A stretch of 64,000 nt of DNA from Coriolopsis trogii (lineage: Eukaryota > Basidiomycota > Agaricomycetes > Polyporales > Polyporaceae): NCBI GenBank assembly GCA_020543525.1, contig JAHYIO010000001.1, positions 1,922,001 to 1,986,000 of the forward strand, given 5' to 3'. The notes under the pieces are model-generated. The model ran no database searches. It had not been told where the DNA came from and saw only the letters and a list, made by a program, of their open reading frames with translations. Positions 9,766-21,300 of this stretch are shown piece by piece (position 1 is the first letter of the stretch; every line of letters begins with the position of its first letter). The position numbers were made by a program, and so were the translations under genes.

Positions 9766-11531
9766 TCATGGCGCGACACCGTACACCCGATCGAGCTCGG
9801 ACTTGAACGCTTCCTCGACCGCTCTCCGACGGATGTTGCCCTTGGTCGCCGTGCGCGGAAGCGTGCCGGGGGCGACGACGACGACGAATTGCGGGGAAAC
9901 AATACGCTCGTGCATGTACCGACGCGAGTGGAACGGCCGGATCCGACGGACGACATCCCGCCGCAGCTTCTCGTGGTCCGCACCCGCGTCCGCGGGCTCA
10001 ATGAACAGCGCGGGAGAAGGCCGCCCATTCCCCGTCACGATGCACGCCGCCACGAGGTCCGCACACGTCGAGAGGACATTGTCCTCGATCGCCTTCGTGT
10101 CGCATCGGAGCGAATTCTCGCTCTTGATCCAGTCGTCGTTCCGGCCGCGGTACACGTACCGGCCAGGGGCGACCTCGAGGAAGAGGTCGCCGGTGTGGTA
10201 GTGCCCGTCCTCGTGCCGAAGCGAGCGATCGGGGCAGTCCGGCGAGTCCGCGAGGACGATGAGCTCGAGGAGTTGCGTGTTCGCATTACAGTACCCGGTC
10301 TCGGCATCTGTGTCGGAGTCGCCGTCAATGGGAACGAAGGCGTACTTGGCTCCTGGGACCGGCGAGAGGGAATGTGCTATGTGCTCTTCCCGCGCGGCGC
10401 AGTCGCCGCCAAGGTCGTCTGCGGGTGTGACCAACATGGAGCCTACTTCTGTGTTCCCGTAGCAGTTGGTCAGCTTGATGCCGTTGCGGTGCACCCACTC
10501 CTCATCCTCGGGCGACATCATCAGGCCTGAGATCAAGATGTCATCGAGACCCTGCAGGAGCGCGAGAAGCTTGGGACTTTGCCGTGAGTTCCGCAGATGC
10601 TGGCTCAGGAAGGTCGGGAACTGGTTCATACGGGAGAGACCGCAGCGCTGGACCATGTCCACCAGCTCGTCAGATGAGAACGCCGGCTTGGTAAACTGGA
10701 CAGTGCATGACCCGTGTTGTAGCATGCCGGCGAGCATGAATGATTGGCCAAAGTGGCACATACTGCCCCTGTAAAGTTGCTTGAGTGACATGCGATAATC
10801 ATGTATATGCTGTGCTCTTACATCCAAACAGTGACGTCTTGCCGACCGTTGCGCGATGGTTTCGGCTTCATGTGTCCATGGATCTTGGTGAGTGCGAAGT
10901 CCCACCATGCATAGCTCACCGGGACGAGCTTGGGACGACCAGATGTTGACCCGGAGGTGTGGAAGATCATGAGTGTGTCGTCACCGTTCGAACTTGCTCG
11001 GTTGGGCGGTAGCGTTACCTGGGCAGCCGGCTGTGTCCGTGCGTCCACAGCAACATATGTTGGTACAGGCTTCTGGCCCAGGACAGAGGCATACGAAGAG
11101 TCGTAAATGAGAGCGCGGCCATTCGACTTTGCAAGAAGCTCGAAGATGATGTCAGGGTTCGGGAGTCGCAAGGAAAAGTACTGCGGAATGTATCCCGCCC
11201 TAGCGATGGAATATATGTGCACAGCGTCAACGTAAGTCAACCCGCCTAGCCTGTTGACTGTGGTCAGCGTGCTGCGTACACGGATGGAGGGGTTGGAGTC
11301 TCACCAAAGGCCAACAACAGACCGACGCGCGACGCCATCGGCGCTGAGCTTCTGCGTCCAGTGTCTTGCACAGCGCTCGACATCTTGCCAAAATTGGCTG
11401 TAGGTGATAATGTCCCATTCGAGGACTTCTTCAGTGTCGATATCCAGGCGGGGGATGCGGAAGGCGGGTGCGTCCGGACAGCGTGTGGCAGTTTGTTCGA
11501 GAACGGTGAGGTGAGTGCGATATGCAGGCAT
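9766..11531 (-). CDS. AMP-dependent adenylating enzyme (stand-alone A domain)
   Basis: Three exons: 11531-11305, 11250-10822, 10768-9766 (552 aa; introns 54 and 53 nt). It activates a carboxylic acid with ATP to an acyl-adenylate; the acceptor is unknown. Core motifs in order: HTSGSTSGRPK (about 172-182, nucleotide-binding loop), NCYGNTEVG (about 320), YHTGDLF (about 410), GRNDDWIK (about 427, hinge) and LPRTATKGN (about 522, catalytic lysine). The overall form resembles the adenylation domain of basidiomycete NRPS-like reductases, but there is no carrier-protein or reductase domain after it. It is closely related to the fragment at 1-423 and oriented against it. A free-standing CoA ligase is the alternative reading. 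The start MPAYRTHL was chosen as the first ATG before the conserved region, about 50 bp below a TATA-like motif. Confidence 0.88.
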
Positions 11532-13448
11532 GGTGGGTTGGTGAAGAAACCTTTTGTTGACTCGAGCGGAGGACCTGTACTTATACTTGCGCGACCGGAT
11601 GCATAGGCTAGATGACTGAGCCACGTTGATTGACCGACAGACGGAGGTAGCCGGACGTCAATCTCAAACACCCTATGAGGACAGCCCGTCAGCGCAATAT
11701 CTCGTACCAGGAGAGCGGCTACGAACCAAGAATACGCTTAGAAATGTGATGGAAGTGGAGGGCCAGGGCCAGATCTCAACTCCCGGAATATTGTCACCGT
11801 CATGAAACTTGACGAAAGCGGGACAATGTACGACGGGTATGCAAGGATGTCAGAGAGTTTGGGGCCGAGTCAGAGTGGCACACTGCCACGAGGACTGCAT
11901 ACGCTCCCGCCAGCGCCGCAACGAGTCATGATGTGACTACGCTCGCCATAATACAAGGCATGAGCGAATGAACAGGCAATAGCCAAGTCGCAGCTGATCT
12001 AATCTCGAACAGATGGGTAGGTCAGCATCAGCGGCCAGTGAGCTGCGACGGGCACGCTAGACGGCGGGGGCGGTGGACGGGAATGGGCGCGAACAGAGCC
12101 CGGGAAAATGTTGGCTTGTGGGAATGTCGCAGAATCGCCGCCGCTCGTGTATGCAACTCCAGTACGCGCTTGTCGCACCAGCAGCGAGCCCGGGTGCATT
12201 CTCGATGCAATCACGCTTGAGCTTGTGCACTATGCGGTCAAGATCTGTTGGAGGCTCACCGCCGCAAGCAAGCACCATCGCCGCAACACAGCTCTTCCTC
12301 GTGGCTGGCTCAGATGCGGTCAATGTGCCTGTGGCCGGCGCCCTGGGTGTACAGTCCTGTCTGCAACACGACTGGCTGCTTGCGGAATCTGCGGAGATTC
12401 GCAGATGACACATTCTGTGCTTGTTGCTGCCGTCTGTCTGTGTGAGTGGTTGGGATCAGCATTCAAGTTTTCAGGTACATGCGTCGGTCTCTAAACCTGC
12501 TTCACCGTCGGTGAATCACAGTATCCTCGGACTTCACTGGTCCCTCACCGACAGTCAGCCGTTGATATGATGGTTGGACTGAGGCCGACCTTGTAGTGAC
12601 ATGTTCACTGGGAGCACGCGACATTGCCGCAAATGACAGGTACGCATGATGAAATGTTATATGCCTTTGTACAGTACTCAGGCCGCCACAAGAATGACTG
12701 TCGGGAGGAGGTAACCGGTACCCGGAGACATCGCAGGTCTTGGGGACCTATTTGAGGCGTTGGAATTGTTTGAGCCAAGACTGTGCCTCGGGTGAGGATT
12801 CGACAGCGTATGGAACTGCGAGGAATGGTGTATACAGCCGAAGTGCAACGTCGTTGTTGGACACGACTTGGTGGAGACGAACGACTTAGTGCCGGTCATC
12901 AATGAATTCTCCGATCGTCGAAGGTATGCTAGTGCCGATGGCATCCTGGTGTCGCGAAGGCAGCGAGAGTCGTCATTGGCAGGAAATGCAGAGAGCTACA
13001 TTGGGCCATAGCATCGAGCTATTCGCGCAGCCGGCATCTTGACACGGCTACCAAACGTATTGCTGCGAAGACTGGCCGTTTTCGCTCTCGGATGCGCAGA
13101 CATGATGGGCCGACGAGCCATAGGCGCATGGAGGTGGTCGTGGTTGAGGACGAAGGGCGCGCTGCAGGGGACTTGGAGGCGCTGGGCGGGTGGCCCGGGA
13201 AATACCGAGTGAGAGGCCAGACGCGAAAAGTCGAGGTCGAGGTCGTCGTTCTGCACATTGGACTCGTCTCGTCAGACGCCTCGCTCGACGCTTTGCATGT
13301 TCCCCAACTACTCTTACCACGACCCGTAGCACTTTCCCCGTGCAGAGGTATGACCACACGTTCGCATGCCAGCTCACGCTTGTCCTGACGCGCTCTCAGC
13401 TCACGGCGGCGAATTGGGGATTTCGCCGTCCCGTAATCCTGGCTGTCC
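11532..13448. other. 1.9 kb without a supported gene
   Basis: Holds the promoter side of the adenylating enzyme and of the PPR gene. A cysteine-rich minus-strand frame (12413-12057) contains SCVAAMVLACGGEPPTDLD and looks faintly like the end of a CFEM-type secreted domain, but no signal peptide or complete exon set could be assembled. Nothing else was recognised. Confidence 0.55.
11580..11585 (-). promoter_or_regulatory. TATA-like box of the adenylating-enzyme gene
   Basis: The minus strand reads AAGTATAAGTAC; the TATAAG core lies about 50 bp upstream of the predicted ATG at 11531. Position and sequence fit a TATA element, without direct evidence. Confidence 0.35.
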
Positions 13449-16040
13449 ATGCCCTGGAGAGTTGGTCGGGATTTCAGGCATCTCTCCCAAGCCGCGCATC
13501 ACGTCCTCAAACGTATCCGTACCCCCCCATATCCCTTATGCCTCTACGTGAACGCCCTCCATTCCACCCGACCTTCTCCATGGCCGCCAGCTGTAGCGTT
13601 CAAGCACAAACATTCGCATGCACCCGTACCCAAGGACGCGCACCCGTCACCAGGGACCACTCTTGGGGAGGATGTAGCGGAACAGTCGCTGGACTCCCTG
13701 CTTCGACGCGACAGATCGAAGGGAGGTACAGGCGGATACAAGGTTGTACCCCTCGCCCCGCCTCCCGAAATCATGTCAATCCTCGACATGCTACATATCC
13801 ACTATCCCTCCCGCTGCCCCACCTCCCTTCCTCGATGGCCACAAGCCGCGCATCTCATGCCCTACCTTCGCCAACATGCACCGGGCCTTGTCCTCCATCT
13901 ATTAGAGTCCAGTGGTGCCGATTTTGCGCTCTGGACCTTCTCTCTAGCGACCGACATGGGCTACACCTTTTCTCCCAAGTATTACGGTATCCTGGCGGAA
14001 AGACTGGGGAAGCAGGGACGATGGCGCGACGTCATCCGTCTCGTTCGTGCTGCAAGACGAGACCTACGCTACACCACCAATGGGCTTCTCAACTGGGAGC
14101 TCCAAGCATTGATGGAGCTCCCGCGCGTTGTTCCTGTCGAAGAAGCTCTGGCTATGTTCGACCGAGAACGCGTCAGACCCTCCCGTACGACCTATCATCT
14201 TCTCGTGACAATGCATCTCCGCAATCAAGACCTTCCGTCCGCTCTTTCCGCTGTGAAAGCTATGGAGTCTGCAGGTTTCCCTGTACGAGACAGAACGATT
14301 GCGATCATTCTAGTCGGCTACCGTTCTCTGGGGCTCACTCCCGACATCAAAGCGCAAGCTCTTTCAGCTCTCTCCACTGCCGACAACGACAGGGTTGCAA
14401 GCGTCGTACTGAATGGTCTTGTTCAATTGATGTTGGACGCAGACGACGTAGCTGGTGTCATGGAGATTCTCTCTTCAGTATCACGTCGCCTCGGAGACCG
14501 AGTCTTGGGCCATGGGGCAGGTTCCATCCAGGACGACGACGACGACGTTCGTGTTCCTCCGCAAGAGGCAACCGCGTGCCTACCTCCCTGTCGCGGTCGG
14601 GACATTGTCAACCTCGTCACTTACAATATCTTACTCGAATACTTTGCGCGTCGAGGTGACCTCGAGGGAGCTGTTCGCGTCTTGCAGCGATTGTATGCCG
14701 CCAATGTGTATCCAGACACTCGGACCGCGGCTGCCCTGGTGCGATTGTACTTCACCGCAGGCCAAGCTAATGATGCATTGCATGTTGTTGCCAGCACCCT
14801 CACCGACATCCCTGACATTACTTCTTCGCTATCCCATCTTGGCTATACGACATCGATTCAGCCAGAATATCCCATTCCTCCCCCCACCAAGCCCAGTGTT
14901 TACGTCTTCAATGCCCTTCTGAGGGGTGTCCTCCAGGAACGCGGACTGAATGTGTTCCGCGCAGTCCTGGCGCTGATGCGTCGCGCCGGTGTCGGTGTCG
15001 ACGCCACGACGCTGACAGTACTGCTTTCGCATATGCAAAGCGAGCGCAAGAGCTCTCGGGAGATGATCAGGATGGTGCGCGTTCTCATGTCGTACGGAGT
15101 CACTCCAGCCATGGAACATCTCCACATCCTATTGAATTCCATAGCGCGTCGGGAACGCGAAGTTGCGCGCCCGAGGGGCTGGCATGTCACTCGCACAATC
15201 CCAACGGCGTCTCCCCCTTCGGGCACCGCGGAGACTGACAGGCGGAACCCTCCCTGGCCGGCGGCTGACATCGGCTTCCTCTACAACCACAAGCACAGCA
15301 ACCTCCTCCGACCCATCCTCCAGTCGTTCAACGACCGCGGGGCCCAGGGGAACCGCGTGACGTACGCGATCCGGATCAAGCACGAAGCGGTGGTGAGGCA
15401 AGACATGCCAGCAGCGAATGAGACGTTCAGCACGATGGTCGAGACCGGCATCCAGCCCAACATCTACCACTATGGCGCGCTCATGGAGGGTTACGCCGGC
15501 ACGGGCGACGTCGAGGCGGCGGCGGACGTGATGCGCATGGCGGCGGACGCGGGCATCCCGCCCGACGCGCAGACGCACACGATCCTCATCGCCGGGTACG
15601 CGCTCCTCGCGCGCCCGGGCAAAGCCGTCGCCGCGTTCCGCGCGATGGTCGCGGCGGGGATCCGCCCGGACGTGCCTGCGATCGACGCGCTCGTGAGCGC
15701 GTTCTTCCGCGCGCGGGCGTACGCCGTCGCGCGCCGCGTGCTCCTCCGGCTCTGGACCCACGCGGCGCCGCTCCCGGAGGAGATGTTCGCGAAGCCGCTG
15801 AGGGAGCTCGCGGAGGCGTTCCGCGCGCTGCACGGGAAGAACAGGGAGGCGAAGGCGACGAGGCTGACTTCGGTCGAGCAGGCAGAGCTCCGGCGGACGA
15901 TCCGGTATATCGCGCGGGGGTGGCATGATAGGGTGCTCAAGGGGCCTGGGGGGACAAAGAGGGTTGAAGGGCGACGCGTTTCTCTCAGGGTAGCATCGTC
16001 GAGACAGAACCCCAGATATGCTAAGGCTGTTCGTGGCTAA
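13449..16040 (+). CDS. Pentatricopeptide repeat (PPR) protein, probably mitochondrial
   Basis: One uninterrupted frame of 863 aa with no required intron, unusual in this window. The N-terminus is basic and Ser-rich with few acids (MPWRVGRDFRHLSQAAHHV), as in mitochondrial presequences. Degenerate helical-pair repeats run through the protein; clear PPR units are VTYNILLEYFARRGDLEGAV (about 390-410), VYVFNALLRGVLQERGLNVF (about 485-505) and two consecutive C-terminal units beginning NIYHYGALMEGYAGTGDVEA and DAQTHTILIAGYALLARPGK (about 670-730). PPR proteins bind RNA in organelles and act in mitochondrial transcript processing or translation; the target here is unknown. The 3' third (from about 15400) is markedly more GC-rich than the 5' part. 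Confidence 0.88.
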   Translation: MPWRVGRDFRHLSQAAHHVLKRIRTPPYPLCLYVNALHSTRPSPWPPAVAFKHKHSHAPVPKDAHPSPGTTLGEDVAEQSLDSLLRRDRSKGGTGGYKVVPLAPPPEIMSILDMLHIHYPSRCPTSLPRWPQAAHLMPYLRQHAPGLVLHLLESSGADFALWTFSLATDMGYTFSPKYYGILAERLGKQGRWRDVIRLVRAARRDLRYTTNGLLNWELQALMELPRVVPVEEALAMFDRERVRPSRTTYHLLVTMHLRNQDLPSALSAVKAMESAGFPVRDRTIAIILVGYRSLGLTPDIKAQALSALSTADNDRVASVVLNGLVQLMLDADDVAGVMEILSSVSRRLGDRVLGHGAGSIQDDDDDVRVPPQEATACLPPCRGRDIVNLVTYNILLEYFARRGDLEGAVRVLQRLYAANVYPDTRTAAALVRLYFTAGQANDALHVVASTLTDIPDITSSLSHLGYTTSIQPEYPIPPPTKPSVYVFNALLRGVLQERGLNVFRAVLALMRRAGVGVDATTLTVLLSHMQSERKSSREMIRMVRVLMSYGVTPAMEHLHILLNSIARREREVARPRGWHVTRTIPTASPPSGTAETDRRNPPWPAADIGFLYNHKHSNLLRPILQSFNDRGAQGNRVTYAIRIKHEAVVRQDMPAANETFSTMVETGIQPNIYHYGALMEGYAGTGDVEAAADVMRMAADAGIPPDAQTHTILIAGYALLARPGKAVAAFRAMVAAGIRPDVPAIDALVSAFFRARAYAVARRVLLRLWTHAAPLPEEMFAKPLRELAEAFRALHGKNREAKATRLTSVEQAELRRTIRYIARGWHDRVLKGPGGTKRVEGRRVSLRVASSRQNPRYAKAVRG

Positions 16041-16409
16041 TGATACCGTGTATAGCTTGGTGGTCAACAAACGGGCATTGTGTTCACCTTGAGCTCCAAC
16101 AGTGCGGGTATGTCGTGCTCGCACTCGCAGTCGCGCAACAAATTGTCTCAGGCGGGGTACAGAGGCGGTGGGGCTTATGCAATCTTTATTGAAGTCTAGG
16201 TAATGTGGGGGAACCAGGATGCGTAAGTCTTAGTTGTGCATGATGGGATGGAGCATAGCCGTGGTGCAAAAATACAGCGGCGGAAAGGTTGGAACATAAG
16301 CTTAGCAAGTAATTTACTTATACAAGAGGCGAGCGTATTGATTATGAGTGCTGCTGACGACGACGGCGACCGGGCGCGACGACTGAGTACTGAGGGTGTG
16401 CATTATGAA
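16041..16409. other. Intergenic region between convergent PPR and HapX genes
   Basis: Only 369 bp separates the two stop codons. No gene or strong signal was seen; it must hold both 3' ends. Confidence 0.75.
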
Positions 16410-18328
16410 TCACTGCGTGGCAAACCTCGCATCCAGAAGGCGGAGCGCATCACGGACGCCATCCGCCATCACCTCGCGCACGCGCTGGCGACCGCACTTG
16501 ACGAGGACGTCCTGGGGCACGAGTTGCGGCGGCGACGAAGCGCCGCTCATGCTCCCGCGTGTCCGCTGTCGCTCGTGATACTGCGCGTGGGGATCAGTGA
16601 GGATGATGGGCTGGCTATCGAGCTGCTGTTGCTGCTGTTGCTGCATGAATGCGGGGAGGACAAGGCCGGGAGATAGCCCGCGTTCCGGCGTTATCGAGCC
16701 CGGCGCTGGCGATATCTCCACGCGAGGCCCGGTGCATTTCGAGCGGCGGGCGACGACCTCGGCGAGGAGAGAGAGGTCTGTGAAGGCCGCATTGGGATGG
16801 GACTTGATCTGACGCCAGGCGGCGTCGCAGGGGATCGTCTCCGTCGTCGTGAGCGGCTCAGACATGAGGAGCGACGAGGTCAGTTGCGCCGCAGACGAGG
16901 CGGCGGCGGCGGACGTGCCAAGCTGGTCAACATTGTTGTCGGTGTCGTTGTTGCGTGTGCAGCCGTTGGGGTTCCCACAGCAACCATTGCCACTCCCCGA
17001 GGTCGATGAACAGCTTGCTCCACCGCGCTCGCCTCGGCATGGGCAGTCCTTGCATGGGGAGGCGCATGCGACGGACTTGCCTATGGCGGCGCAGAAGGCT
17101 TTGCCGAAGGCATCATCAGCACATGCCGGGCAGTTGGATGGGTCGCCGGTGCAGGAAGGGACCTCTGGCTTGGGTGGCTCTGCAGTGGGAAGGGAGATGG
17201 GGAATATGGGTTGCATTGAAGGGTTGTGGGTGCGGCGCCGCAGCGGTATGGGTGGTTGATATGCCGGGAGATTGTCTAGGATCGAAGATGTTGGAGCAGC
17301 CATCTGTGGAGACGCAACGGCCGAGGCGTTGTGGTGATCAACCGACTCCATCTTTAGGGAGGTGACGGCCGACATACGCTCCGCAACCTGCTGGATGGCT
17401 AATTCCCGGCATACGCATGGCTGGTTCTCGTTGCAGAAGCCGCAGTCGAAGGCATCGAGCGAGCCGCCAGGTTCGAAAAGACTAGTCTTTCCGGACGTCG
17501 CAAGGTCGAAGATACCGTTGAGGCCGAAGCCCTGAGGGAAGAGAGGTGCATCGCGTGCTGCGGATGACATGGGGAGAGGGGAGAAGCTGGAATGTCCGTC
17601 CGAATCTGCCGAGGATATAGCGGATGGAGAAGAGGCATAAGAGGGAGGAGGGAAGGAGGTCTGAGATAGACTTGACAGGGGATCAACAGAAGCACGGGCA
17701 CGCTTCTTTGCGGGGGATTGGGTGAAGTCGTACGGTGGCTGTGGGGAGAATTCATCTCGCGTGCGTTTTGCGGAACCGCGTTCCGCTTCGTACTGTGCAA
17801 CCTTGTCCTTGAGGAGGGCGTTCTCCTTGCGGAGCTTCTCGTTCTCCTCCTTGAGACGCTTTGCGATGTTCTGCAGAGCGACGTTGCGCTCGATCTCGCC
17901 TTGCTCATATTGCTGGACGCGAGCCTGGAGCTCGGCGAGCTGGGACTGCTTGCGTTCGCGGAACGCACGCTGGGCAGCTCTGATGAACACGTCAGTGATA
18001 CTCCCATAGGCCGGGAGGGGACATGCGCACCTGTTCTGGACGCGTCGGCCTTTGGCATCGGTCTGAGACGCGAGGCAGGTGACCATGAGCGCTAGCGGGT
18101 GCATATCCTGGCGGAAGACGTACCTCGACGACCTCCTCTGGTGGAGGGGCGGCGTCCTTCTTGGGTTTGCGGCCTGGCTTGGGCTTCGCAGGGATGACCC
18201 ATTCTTTGGACGCTGATGGGAATGACGTGAGAAGAAGGATGGGAGTACGCGACGTGTGCGGGCATACCAGTAGCCCAGAGGGTGGTGGAGGAAGATGCGT
18301 TGTCAGGGGAGGCAGCGGCGGCACTCAT
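16410..18328 (-). CDS. hapX: HapX-type bZIP iron-homeostasis regulator
   Basis: Four exons: 18328-18268, 18212-18124, 18062-18031, 17979-16410 (583 aa). The N-terminal SKEWVIPAKPKPGRKPKK (about 22-39) is the Hap4-like motif that binds the CCAAT-binding complex. The bZIP follows, with basic region KGRRVQNRAAQRAFRERK (about 54-71) assembled across three exons, and a coiled coil to about 120. Cysteine-rich regions typical of iron-sensing HapX: CGFCNENQPCVC (about 238-250) and CTGDPSNCPACADD with further Cys clusters, CKDCPC and CCGNPNGC (about 335-400). A polyglutamine run lies near 507. In fungi HapX represses iron-consuming genes under iron starvation and activates uptake; it can also act when iron is high. 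Ordinary Yap-type bZIPs lack both the Hap4-like motif and this Cys layout, so the call is firm. Confidence 0.93.
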
Positions 18329-21300
18329 CTGTGTGGAGGATGGATGCGAGGCGCGACGGGGGTCGGTGAGAGAGAGGCGGGGTCGGGCTGGGAAGAGGCG
18401 AGGGCGGGGTGCGTCTTATGAGGAATGTGGGAGGAGGGAGAGAGCAGCCGGGGAGATCTCTGGTCGTGGGTTAACTGATTAGATAGAGGGAGAGGCTATA
18501 TATCGTCGCCAGATAATCGCCGGCGTCTATGCCAATCTCGATCCTGTCTGGGCAGAGGCGCCGGGGGAATGTGGGAAACGACTCTCGGAGGTGGCAGCGA
18601 CGAACATCGCAGCGGGCCCAGCGTTCTCGTTCGAGAACAACTCTGTTTTGTCTTCTAGCCCCGACTCTCCCTCCTCTCCCGCGCGTGCAGCCTTGGCCTC
18701 TCCCCCGCACGTGCCTCGACAGCCCTGCTTACCAGCTCTCATATCTCCAGTCGTCCCTCCCCCCGCCATTTGGAATTCGTATGTGCAAATGTCACCCAAC
18801 CTCGACCCACTGCGCTTTGCTCCGACTTTCCGTGGAAACCTCGAGGTGCCCAAACTGCGTCTCCAGACACGAATTCCGAATTCCCCTCTGTGCTTCCGCG
18901 TGCCGCCCTCTCCATCTCTGATCTCTTCTCGACAGTTCTCTGATACGACATGACATGTTATCCGTCTCTCAACTCTTGGTCCCTGCATAATTGACTTTTA
19001 CAGCACCATTTCGCCCCGATCGCATACGCACCCCAACCCCATTCTGTCACATCGTCCCTTTCCTCCGGTCACTACTTACGACACCATGTCTCGCGTCGCT
19101 GCACCGCTCGCCGCTGCTCTCTCGGTCGTGACACACCACACCAGAGGCCTCGTACTGCCCCAGGCCTCAGCCGTGCTCTCCCTGTCCACATCCCGACCTG
19201 CTTCACCCCGGCGGTAGTTACAGCTATCCACCGGCCTTGGCACAGCACTCGATCGTCACGCCCCAACCATCTTCCCGCTGCGCGTCTCGAGCCCGTGACA
19301 GCCGGGGTGTTTGACCTTTCGGCGCTCCCAGGATATTCCTCTTCGATAATTATCGCAGATCCATCCTCGACCGGCCTCGATATCCCCAAGGTCCGAGCCC
19401 GCCCAAACTATCGTGTGCATCTTTCGTTCCGACCCAACGGCTATTCGAACCCCTCAAACTTCGACAGTACGGCATGTGTTCGCAGCGCATCCCCGGTGCG
19501 CCCTCCTGCCCTCTGGCCACAACATCCCGACAGGCGACCGCGTCCGTACCCCGCAGTCGTTGTCTAGTCCTCGCACATACTCAACGTCAGGGCTCAGATT
19601 TATTTTAGGGCCACGTCAAGAGGTTACATGACGTCAAGAAACTCTGTTCCGTCCATGGTCCCGCTCAGGTCGCTGTCACTGTCACTTCAGCCTGACTCTA
19701 AGGTCCATTGATCTTCCCTCACTCCGGCTTCCCTCGGCGGAATCGCTGACATAGACCGCCGACTGTGTCGTGTTTCCTTCTCGTCCCACAATGGCGACGG
19801 CCCCGCCTGGGAACCCTCCCAATTCCATCTACACCTCCAGCGCCACTCCGGCGGTGGGTTGACACCAGGGATCTCAACAATCGATACGCTCGCACAGCTC
19901 CCGGCGACATCCATGCGCACGCAGGTTATCCGCTTAAGGTGTTCTCGCATTCCAAATACAACCCAGTATGGATCGAACTCCATCCTTGCCGGTCACCCTC
20001 ATTGACATCGCCCATCACCAGCTTTGTCCAAGCTGGGAAGATAAACACACTCGGAACTATCACTTATCGCTTGCGCTCCTCACCACATTATAATGTATCC
20101 TGTGTGAGTGCGTCTATGCCGGTGCCGAGTGAGTTCCACGTGTTGTTCTTCGACGTCTGAACGTCCATAAAATGATGCGACGCCGCAGACCGGGGTTCTC
20201 TATGATGCCCCTCTCATCGGACGCAATCCTCAGCTCGCGGTATCTGTACTTGCTCAAGTAGGAGACATGACACGCGTAGATCAAGACTCGACTTGACTAT
20301 AGTCAATCCGTCCGGGACCTGGCGCCTCAATTCTGGAAGGTGCGTCCTTACCCAGTGGGGCTCTCGTGCAGTCGCACGACGAGTCCACGGTTCTGGGTCC
20401 AGTGATGCTCCTTCCCTGTGAATTCCGGCTTTCACGTAGCTCCTGGGCTCCGCATGCATGTCGCTAAGTCGTGAACGAACACAGATGCCAAGTGTTCACG
20501 TCCCCCGGTCAGTGGAAGTCGTCGAAGGTGGAGAAAGCTTCCAAAACGGCACGCCCTCCTTCGTGCTTCCCATGGCTCAATGACCACGGACGAGGATCCG
20601 AACCTATCGTTATCCAAGCGCAGGACGAACGAAGGGCGACGCATGCGTCAGAAGAACGAAGGGGCTTCGTACCAGACGTTCGGCATTTTCCCCAACATGC
20701 ACGGGCACTACCCTTTGCGATGAGAGAACGAAGCCTATTGAGGCGCATGCCTGCGACCGCCCTGTTATCTTCTGTTCGCATGACGCGTTGCAGATATCTT
20801 CGCACGATGGGCTTGCAGGACCAACAACGATCATCGTATCTGTACCACCTCTGCGTGCAAGACGTGCGGAGCTTCTCCGGAGCATATGGGTGCGGCACTC
20901 TGAGCAGAGATCCTTGCGCTCTTGGGACCGGGGTTGGGACAGCCCGATATGCCGACGCGCTGGATTTTGCGTGAGGACACAATCAAGGCCCGACGTCAGA
21001 CGTATTCGACGGTTCTGTGGGGTGATCGATCAGCAGAAGATACCGTAGGTATGTTGTGTACGGAACGGTCGACAATCAAATGTGTTGATGGTACTTGATG
21101 GTCCTACAAGGCCGGCATGGCCCATGTCGACGTCCCTCGCTCTAACCCCTGCCGACTCGAGTCGTAAGGCCGCGAGGCGGGGGGTGTGGGTGGCGGAGTT
21201 ATCAGACTCATTCATGGCGCGGGATGGTCTGACAGAGCCGCTGACCGAGCCATGAATCAATACAATCTGTCAGTAGCCGTACGATGCATATGGGAGGAGT

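Noticed and set aside
15129..16124. 331-codon Arg-rich minus-strand frame
   Set aside because: Antisense to the GC-rich end of the PPR gene; its composition reflects codon bias.
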